From: JACOND01 sp051011135
Lineage (GTDB): Bacteria > Bdellovibrionota > Bdellovibrionia > Bdellovibrionales > UBA1609
Direction of reading: 5' to 3'
NCBI GenBank assembly: GCA_051011135.1
Contig: JBPCUO010000056.1
Location: forward strand, 1 to 64,000
DNA: 64,000 nucleotides
The notes under the pieces are model-generated. The model was not told the DNA's origin, ran no database searches, and worked only from the letters and a program-made list of their open reading frames with translations. Both the position numbers and the translations under genes were made by a program. Below, piece by piece: positions 58,423 through 64,000 of the stretch (positions are counted from its first letter, which is position 1; each line of letters starts with the position of its first letter).

Positions 58423-59793
58423 ATGTTTCTTCTTAAAAAAAATCTGCTCTTAATCCTTTGTTTCTTTTCAAACCTTTGCTTTAGTAAAATTTATATCAAT
58501 ATTGATTCTCCTAAAGTTGAAAAAAGCATCATTGCTCTTTCTCCTTTTATTTCAAAAAATACCACGACTCAAAAAGGAGATTTAAAATTAGAAAAAAATC
58601 TTAATAAAGATCTCCATACAAATATAAAATTTTCTAGTTATTTTAAAATATTATCTAAAAAAGCTTTTATTGAAAACCCTTTAGAAGTTTCCTCTCGTCC
58701 TTACCCTGAAGATGCTCGTGGATTTCGTTGGAAGAATTGGAAATTAAGTGGAGCTGATTTTCTTTTATTTGGTTCCTACTCTACTGAAAATTCTCGTTTA
58801 ATTCTAGATATATCCTTTTATAATATTAATTCACAAAAAAAAGTTTTTCAAAAAAGATATCAAGCCAAAAAATCGAAAGCTAAATCATTAATAGATACAC
58901 TTTCAAATGATATCGTAGAAAAATTAAGTGGAAAAAAAGGAATCTTTAAAACAAAAATTGCAAGCATTAGAAATGTTTCTCGATCTAAAAAAGAGCTTTT
59001 TCTTATGAATTGGGATGGTCGTCAAAAGGAAAGATTAAGCTACCATAGATCTATTGTTCTTTCGCCTTCTTGGTCTAAAGATGGAAAAAATATTTCTTAT
59101 ACAGCTTTTGTCTATAACACAAAATTAAAAAGACGAATGACAGCTCTTTTTCTTTTAAATTTATCCAGCAATAAAATTAAACTTTTATCCAATAGAAAAG
59201 GTGCAAATTTAGGAGCTGATTTTTTTCCAAATAGAAAAGACATGTTAATCACTTTAAGCTCAGGAATAGGGTTTATGGATATTTTTAAAATTAATCTTTC
59301 CTCTCTTTCTATCAAGCCGATTACAAAAGGACCTCCAGGTATTATTAATGTAGAACCTTCTATTCACCCTAAAAAGAAATGGATTGCTTTTTCTTCAGAT
59401 AGAAATGGAAAAACAATGATTTATACTATGAAAGCAGCAGGATCAGAGATAAAACAAATTACTTTTGCTGGACATCACAACTCTACTCCCGATTGGAATC
59501 CTCAAAATGATGAGATTGTTTTTTCTGGCCAATCTAATAAAAGATTTGATTTGTTTACTGTTCGATCTAATGGAACCGGTTTGCGAAGGTTAACAAGCTT
59601 AAAAAGATCCAACGGAACATGGGCTAACTGCGAATCTCCTAGCTTTTCTCCTGATGGAAGATTCATCGTTTTTACTAGTGATTTATCGGGAACCTATCAA
59701 CTCTATATAATGAATGTTGATGATCTTTCTATTGAAAGAATTACTTTTGATCGCTATAATTACAAATCTCCAAAATGGTCTCCTTACCTATAA
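58423..59793 (+). CDS. tolB: Tol-Pal system protein TolB
   Basis: A 456-residue periplasmic protein with signal peptide about 1-21. The N-terminal domain (25-165) has 'FLLFGSYSTENSRLILDISFY' (in parts) as in other TolB. The six-bladed propeller (about 185-456) shows repeated 'SPSWSKDGKNISYTA', 'IHPKKKWIAFSSDRNG', 'TPDWNPQNDEIVFSG' and 'SPSFSPDGRFIVFTSD' blades. TolB links TolA to Pal. Pal is encoded 17 kb away at 40785-41285. 'TATACAATAA' lies about 10 bases before the start. Confidence 0.95.
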   Translation: MFLLKKNLLLILCFFSNLCFSKIYINIDSPKVEKSIIALSPFISKNTTTQKGDLKLEKNLNKDLHTNIKFSSYFKILSKKAFIENPLEVSSRPYPEDARGFRWKNWKLSGADFLLFGSYSTENSRLILDISFYNINSQKKVFQKRYQAKKSKAKSLIDTLSNDIVEKLSGKKGIFKTKIASIRNVSRSKKELFLMNWDGRQKERLSYHRSIVLSPSWSKDGKNISYTAFVYNTKLKRRMTALFLLNLSSNKIKLLSNRKGANLGADFFPNRKDMLITLSSGIGFMDIFKINLSSLSIKPITKGPPGIINVEPSIHPKKKWIAFSSDRNGKTMIYTMKAAGSEIKQITFAGHHNSTPDWNPQNDEIVFSGQSNKRFDLFTVRSNGTGLRRLTSLKRSNGTWANCESPSFSPDGRFIVFTSDLSGTYQLYIMNVDDLSIERITFDRYNYKSPKWSPYL

Positions 59794-60806
59794 ATCTTGC
59801 AAACTATATAAAAAAAGAAAACCCTTTTTTTCTGGCTCCTATGGCAGGAGTAACAGATCATCCCTTTCGCTGCTTTATGAAAGAAATGGGTTGTGGAATT
59901 ATAACTACAGAACTTATTTCTGTAAGAGCTCTTGAAAATCATAATAACAAAACACAACAACTTATGAAATATGATAAGATTCAAAGACCTCTTGGAATCC
60001 AAATTTTTGGAGAAGATCCTGAAAAATTTAAAACAGCGGTTCAAAAACTTGAAGAAGAATATCAGCCAGATTTTATAGATTTAAATCTGGGATGTCCTGT
60101 TAATAAAATTGTTAAAAAGGGAGCTGGATCTGCTCTCTTAAAAGATTTAAATTCTCTTTCTAAAATTCTAAATACTATGAGAAAAAATTGCTCCCTACCT
60201 TTATCTTTAAAAATAAGAACAGGATGGGATGAAAAAAATCTCAATGCAGATCAAGTGGCTCATCTGGCTTACAATGAAGGCTTTTCTTGGATGACTATTC
60301 ATGGAAGAACAAGAGCTCAAGCTTATTCTGGAAAAGCAGATTGGAACTATATAAAAAAAATAAAAGAAACATCTCCCTTACCTATTATAGGAAATGGAGA
60401 TATAACTTCTGCTTTAAAAGCTCAAGAAGCTTTAAAGTTTAGTCAATGTGATGGAATAATGATTGGAAGAGGCTGTTTAAATAATCCTTGGATCTTTTTA
60501 GAATCCCTTAACAAGCTTCAAAAAAAGGATGATAAAATTAATAAAGATTATTTATCTATTATTTTAAAACTAAAGGTCCATTTAGAAAATTTTTATGATG
60601 AACGGGTCTTTTTATTACAAATGAAAAAATTTGCAGCTTGGTTCTCTGCAGGTTTTCCTGATTCTACTGAATTTAGAAAAAATCTATTTTTAGAAAAAGA
60701 CTCAAAGCAAGTTATGCAAAAAATTGAAGATTACTTTATAAATTATAAAGACTTTGAAAAAAAAGAACCAGAATATGAGCCTTTTTTAATGCAAGGACAT
60801 GGTTAA
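59775..60806 (+). CDS. dusB: tRNA-dihydrouridine synthase (DusB-like)
   Basis: A 343-residue FMN enzyme reducing uridine to dihydrouridine in tRNA. 'FFLAPMAGVTDHPFRCF' (near 19-35) is the FMN site, 'LGIQIFGEDPEKF' and 'IDLNLGCPVNKIVKKGAGSALL' (in parts; catalytic Cys in 'N-x-G-C-P') follow, then 'LKIRTGWDEKN', 'MTIHGRTRAQAYSG' and 'IGNGDITSA'. 'MIGRGCLNNPWIF' is typical of the DusB group. It overlaps the tolB 3' end by 19 bases in another frame. Confidence 0.93.
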   Translation: MVSLPINLANYIKKENPFFLAPMAGVTDHPFRCFMKEMGCGIITTELISVRALENHNNKTQQLMKYDKIQRPLGIQIFGEDPEKFKTAVQKLEEEYQPDFIDLNLGCPVNKIVKKGAGSALLKDLNSLSKILNTMRKNCSLPLSLKIRTGWDEKNLNADQVAHLAYNEGFSWMTIHGRTRAQAYSGKADWNYIKKIKETSPLPIIGNGDITSALKAQEALKFSQCDGIMIGRGCLNNPWIFLESLNKLQKKDDKINKDYLSIILKLKVHLENFYDERVFLLQMKKFAAWFSAGFPDSTEFRKNLFLEKDSKQVMQKIEDYFINYKDFEKKEPEYEPFLMQGHG

Positions 60807-60865
60807 AATAAGATTTATCTTTATTTTTTAATGCCTCGTTTTTATACTAATCCTAGGGAGAGATA

Positions 60866-62578
60866 ATGTTTTTTCAAATACCAAGACATCTCAAAAAATA
60901 CTTAGTTCCTCAAAATTACAAAAAATACACACCAGAAGACCAAGCTGTTTGGAGATATATTATGAAAGGCATCCAGCACTCAATGTCTCTTTATGGGCAA
61001 AAAGGATGTCTGTCAGGAATGAAAAGAACAGATATCACTTTTGAAAAAATACCCAGAATTTCAAATATAAATAAGCAATTAAAAAAACTGGGATGGAGAG
61101 CTGTTACTGTTAGTGGATTTATACCTCCTAAAGCTTTTATGGAATTTCAACTTAATGGTATTTTACCTATTGCTTCTGAAATAAGATCCATCAACCACAT
61201 TTCTTATACTCCAGCACCCGATATTGTTCATGAAGCCGCAGGACATGTTCCTTTTTTGATTCATAAAAAATACAGTGACTTTCTTAAGCAATATGCAAAA
61301 ACAGTATTGAAATCAATTTCCAGTATTGAAGATCGAAATTTATATCTAGCGATTAGAGAATTAAGTGATTTAAAAGAAAATCCTAAATCTACAAATCTCC
61401 AAATAAAAAAAGCTCTTAAAAAATTACAATTAACTCAAAAAAATATTTCTTATATTAGCGAATCTTCTTATCTCTCTCGATTTATTTGGTGGACTTCAGA
61501 ATACGGATTGATGGGAGATTTAAAAAATCCTAAAATTTATGGAGCAGGCCTGATTTCCTCTATTAAAGAAGCTCATCGAATTAATAAAACAAAAAAACTA
61601 TGGTTAAGCAAAGATTGTTTAAATTATCCTTTTGATATTACAAAAGTACAGCCACAATATTTTGTGGCTAAAAATTTCTCTCATCTTCTAGAGGTTTTAA
61701 ATGAAATTACCGAAACTCTTTCTTGGAAAAGAGGTGGTATTTATGGCACCCAACAAGCTATAAAATCTAAAACTATTAATACCGTTGAATTTGATAATCA
61801 TCTACAACTCTCTGGTATTGTTGAAGACATGCTTACTTATAAAAAGAATATAGTATTTCTAAAACTATCAGGACCTAGTCAAATTTCTTATAAAAATAAA
61901 CAACTGTCTGGGCATGGCAAATCTTATCATAGTCATGGCTATAGCACTCCTTTGAGAATCATTTCAAAAAATAAAAAACCTTTTCATTTATGGAATCATC
62001 AAAATTTAAAAAAAGAAGGTTTAATCCTAGGCAAAAAAGCTCACTTATGTTTTGAAAACCATATTCATCTCGAGGGAGAGGTTATAAAATTTTTAAGAAA
62101 AGATAATCATCTATTAATTATTACTTTTAAAAATTGTCTTGTTAAAAAAGGAAATAAAATTCTTTTTCATCCTAGTTGGGGTTTATTTGATTTGATAACA
62201 GGGACAGGGATAAAATCTGTGTTTTCAGGAGTGGCAGATTCTAGATCTTGCAAAATAAAAGATGATTTTAAACCCTCTAAAGTTCCTCATAAAAGATATA
62301 CTAAGAGACAAAAACAAGTATGTAAAATTTATAAAAAAATCGAGGGACTCAAAAATAAAAAACCTTCCAAAAAGCAGGAGCAATTATTCAATCAATTATT
62401 AAAACCAGTAAAAAAGCAGGGTGCATGGCTGCTGACTTTAGAGTTTTTAGAGTTGGTACAAAACTATACTGCTGTTAAAAAAGAAGCCTTAAGATATATA
62501 AAAATACTTATAAAAAAATCTCCTAAAGAGATAAAAAAATATATCCTCCAGGGGCTTCCTTTCTATAAGCAAAAATAA
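60866..62578 (+). CDS. Aromatic amino acid hydroxylase with long C-terminal extension
   Basis: A 570-residue pterin-dependent hydroxylase, probably phenylalanine 4-monooxygenase. The catalytic domain is about 1-310. 'DIVHEAAGHVPFL' gives iron ligands His122 and His127, 'WWTSEYGLMGD' gives Glu212, and 'SGFIPPKAFMEFQLNGILPI' is the pterin-side region (split). There is no N-terminal ACT domain. The remaining 260 residues are unlike standard PAH and include beta-rich 'KLSGPSQISYKNKQLSG' and helical segments. Fused forms of this size occur in Bacteroidetes-like genomes. 'CTAGGGAGAG' precedes the ATG. Confidence 0.88.
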   Translation: MFFQIPRHLKKYLVPQNYKKYTPEDQAVWRYIMKGIQHSMSLYGQKGCLSGMKRTDITFEKIPRISNINKQLKKLGWRAVTVSGFIPPKAFMEFQLNGILPIASEIRSINHISYTPAPDIVHEAAGHVPFLIHKKYSDFLKQYAKTVLKSISSIEDRNLYLAIRELSDLKENPKSTNLQIKKALKKLQLTQKNISYISESSYLSRFIWWTSEYGLMGDLKNPKIYGAGLISSIKEAHRINKTKKLWLSKDCLNYPFDITKVQPQYFVAKNFSHLLEVLNEITETLSWKRGGIYGTQQAIKSKTINTVEFDNHLQLSGIVEDMLTYKKNIVFLKLSGPSQISYKNKQLSGHGKSYHSHGYSTPLRIISKNKKPFHLWNHQNLKKEGLILGKKAHLCFENHIHLEGEVIKFLRKDNHLLIITFKNCLVKKGNKILFHPSWGLFDLITGTGIKSVFSGVADSRSCKIKDDFKPSKVPHKRYTKRQKQVCKIYKKIEGLKNKKPSKKQEQLFNQLLKPVKKQGAWLLTLEFLELVQNYTAVKKEALRYIKILIKKSPKEIKKYILQGLPFYKQK

Positions 62579-62604
62579 ACCTTTCTTTTCAGAAAGGTTT
62601 ATTT
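62573..62604. terminator. Bidirectional rho-independent terminator
   Basis: Arms 62573-62586 and 62591-62604 form a perfect 14-bp stem with a four-base loop (tttc), overlapping the hydroxylase stop codon. T-rich bases follow on the plus side and an A run precedes it (T on the minus strand), so it can serve both this gene and the convergent gene at 62628-63095. Confidence 0.88.
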
Positions 62605-62627
62605 GTTAATTGTAAAATTTTAAATTT

Positions 62628-63095
62628 TTAAATACGACAGTTTTCTTTTACTTCTTTTAATTTATTAGCTTCTTCTGAAGAAATACCATCTCGAAGACCA
62701 GATACAAAATTTTCTACATTGTTTCTAGTTAATGAATCCCAATTTGCAGATTTAGTAATAGCCATTGCTAAACTATCAATTCCTTCTTGAGTAAGTTCAC
62801 CATCTTTTTTATAAGCCACTTCCGCTAAGTGATTAAAACTATTATTAACTGTTTGCTCTGTATCTTTTCCCATAGATGAAGTTCCAAGATCGTGATTAAC
62901 AGAAGACCAAACTTCTCCACTTAAAGCACCAGAACTTAAAATAACAGCACTTGCTCCTAAAATTTGTTTGGTTTTTGGATTTAATTGAAAAGCCTTTTTT
63001 GGGCTTTTAACTACGCTTTTTGGTCTAACTGCTCTTGCTTGAGAAAGCATAGGCATTAAACTTAAAAAAACAATTGATATTAATACATTTTTCAT
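62628..63095 (-). CDS. Small secreted protein of unknown function
   Basis: A 155-residue exported protein with signal peptide about 1-20 ('ISIVFLSLMPMLSQA'). Residues 22-40 are basic ('RAVRPKSVVKSPKKAF'), then a hydrophobic, Ala/Ser-rich stretch ('ILGASAVILSSGALSGEVW'). The C-terminal 80 residues are helical and polar, and the last residues are 'KENCRI' with one Cys. 'GGAGAG' precedes the ATG. It is monocistronic with a terminator, suggesting independent, possibly high expression. No family is recognised. Confidence 0.68.
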   Translation of the reverse strand: MKNVLISIVFLSLMPMLSQARAVRPKSVVKSPKKAFQLNPKTKQILGASAVILSSGALSGEVWSSVNHDLGTSSMGKDTEQTVNNSFNHLAEVAYKKDGELTQEGIDSLAMAITKSANWDSLTRNNVENFVSGLRDGISSEEANKLKEVKENCRI

Positions 63096-63222
63096 AATCT
63101 CTCCTCTTTGTTATTTGTTTTCAATTCCTTGAAGATTTTTATATTATAAAACTCTAAAATTGTCCAAAAAAATACAGAAAAAGTGAATTTATTACAAATA
63201 ATTCGGGCAATAGCTGCTTTTT

Positions 63223-64000
63223 TTAAAGTTTCTTTCCTGATTTAAAACAGATTTCTTTTACAGGAATTTGCAGATTATAAGAATTAGACATTACATAACC
63301 ATAAGCTCCTGCATCAGCGATCGCTAGCCAATCTCCCGATTTGACAGGTGTTAAAGGATATTTTTCAACAAAGGTATCTCCTGTTTCACAAATAGGCCCT
63401 ACCACATCATAAAACTCACTTTTCTGATTAAAATTTAATGAAAAAGGCAGGACTCTATGGCGACTTTTATACAAAGCAGGCCTTAAAAAATGATTCATTC
63501 CACTGTTTAAAATAATAAATTTTTTATTATAAGTTTTTTTCACATACTCTATTTTTGAACAAAGAAGGCCAAATCGAGCGACTAAAAATCTTCCTGGCTC
63601 TATCAAAATCTCTCCTGGAAACCCAGTAAAAAGAGTTTGAAAATTTTCTCCAAATTTTTTTAAAAGTAATTTATCACTTTCAAAATCTTTTTTACTATAA
63701 TCAACACCTAAACCACCACCAATATCTAAAACCTTTAAAGATATAAATTCTTTTTTTAAATCTTCAAAGATATTCTTTATATTTCTTATCGCTTGATACA
63801 AGGGGTTTAAATCAAAAATTTGAGATCCTAAATGCATGCTTAAACCTTGGAATTGAATTTCTTTTTTATGCAATCGAATGAGTTGCAAAATTTGAGGCAA
63901 ATCCTGTTTATCTATTCCAAATTTATGGCCTACTAAACCTGTTTTAATATAAGGATGAGATTCAAAATCTACATTAGGATTTAATCTCAACCCTATCACT
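63223..64000 (-). CDS. lysA: Diaminopimelate decarboxylase, C-terminal part (5' end outside window)
   Basis: The frame runs open to the window edge, so about 150 N-terminal residues, including the PLP lysine, lie beyond it. 'GLRLNPNVDF' and 'KFGIDKQDLP' follow the barrel, 'GLSMHLGSQIFD' is the H-x-G-S-Q phosphate loop, 'LDIGGGLGVDYS' the glycine loop, 'EPGRFLVA' the substrate loop, 'GPICETGDTF' the catalytic Cys loop across the dimer, and 'GAYGYVMSNSYN' the C-terminal signature. LysA makes L-lysine from meso-DAP, the product of DapF at 52681-53547. Confidence 0.94.
   Translation of the reverse strand, partial: VIGLRLNPNVDFESHPYIKTGLVGHKFGIDKQDLPQILQLIRLHKKEIQFQGLSMHLGSQIFDLNPLYQAIRNIKNIFEDLKKEFISLKVLDIGGGLGVDYSKKDFESDKLLLKKFGENFQTLFTGFPGEILIEPGRFLVARFGLLCSKIEYVKKTYNKKFIILNSGMNHFLRPALYKSRHRVLPFSLNFNQKSEFYDVVGPICETGDTFVEKYPLTPVKSGDWLAIADAGAYGYVMSNSYNLQIPVKEICFKSGKKL

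Noticed and set aside
1..64000. tRNA, rRNA, CRISPR arrays, insertion sequences, prophage genes
   Set aside because: No cloverleaf or GTTC-type T-loop context outside coding sequence, no regular repeat-spacer pattern, no transposase or integrase motif was seen. A scan with dedicated covariance models would be needed to exclude weak RNA genes.

Overview
This is a gene-dense, AT-rich chromosomal window (roughly 30% GC by eye) from a Gram-negative bacterium with a lipoprotein-rich, two-membrane envelope. Supporting signs are TolB, a Pal-type OmpA lipoprotein, a CpoB-like protein, LspA, an outer-membrane barrel protein, many signal peptides with a lipobox, DAP-type peptidoglycan enzymes, a DUF507 gene pair, receiver proteins fused to DUF4388 and J domains, and von Willebrand A lipoproteins. 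This mix suggests Bdellovibrionota or a neighbouring former delta-proteobacterial lineage, probably a low-GC Bdellovibrio- or Bacteriovorax-like organism. That placement is inference from gene content; the window has no rRNA. The standard code fits: TAA, TAG and TGA all act as stops.

Layout. 1-2.2 kb: the tail of an AbiEii-like toxin gene, then small membrane and secreted proteins. 2.2-6.3 kb: SohB protease, GreA, MgtE and NrnA. 6.3-12.7 kb: a complete phosphate operon on the minus strand, pstS-pstC-pstA-pstB-phoU-phoB-phoR. 12.8-16.8 kb: a MazG-like pyrophosphohydrolase, a VWA lipoprotein, Rpe, Fmt and Def. 17-19.1 kb: a receiver protein, a catalytically degenerate NadC-like protein and BirA. 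19.1-23 kb: class II aldolase, TrpS, a second VWA-like lipoprotein and a PpiD/SurA-like protein. 23-31.3 kb: lipoproteins, a receiver/DUF4388/J-domain/TPR fusion, DprA, a lysine 2,3-aminomutase-family enzyme, an unknown membrane-anchored protein and an outer-membrane protein. 31.4-37.9 kb: a DUF507 pair, ileS-lspA-rluB, an Asp-rich lipoprotein and SmpB. 37.9-41.4 kb: RsmA, TsaD, CpoB-like, DUF4398-like and Pal. 41.4-46 kb: L13/S9, TruA, Asd and unknowns. 46-50 kb: DsbA-like, LipA, 2-oxoacid dehydrogenase E2 and TsaC/Sua5. 50-57.8 kb: a long minus-strand run of Ung, an oligopeptide-type binding protein, two permeases, DapF, an Fe-S flavin reductase and Icd. 57.8-62.6 kb: a 3-methyladenine glycosylase, TolB, DusB and an aromatic amino acid hydroxylase. 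62.6-64 kb: a small secreted protein and the 3' part of lysA.

How the genes connect. The pst-pho block is a self-contained phosphate sensing and uptake unit. The lysine/DAP pathway is represented by Asd, DapF and LysA in separate places, with DapF translationally coupled to a peptide importer. TsaC and TsaD both serve t6A tRNA modification. LipA and E2 are coupled by overlap, so the lipoylating enzyme sits beside its substrate. TolB, Pal and CpoB-like proteins are spread over two loci. I found no tRNA, rRNA, CRISPR array, insertion sequence, integrase or phage gene. Only one gap exceeds 300 bases (22987-23347). Several convergent gene pairs overlap at their 3' ends, so the genome is very compact.

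The best leads are the degenerate NadC-like protein beside BirA, the receiver/DUF4388/J-domain/TPR fusion, a group of genes preceded by CCGATA-type motifs close to the start codon, and a 14-bp inverted repeat bracketing the start of the gene at 29057.
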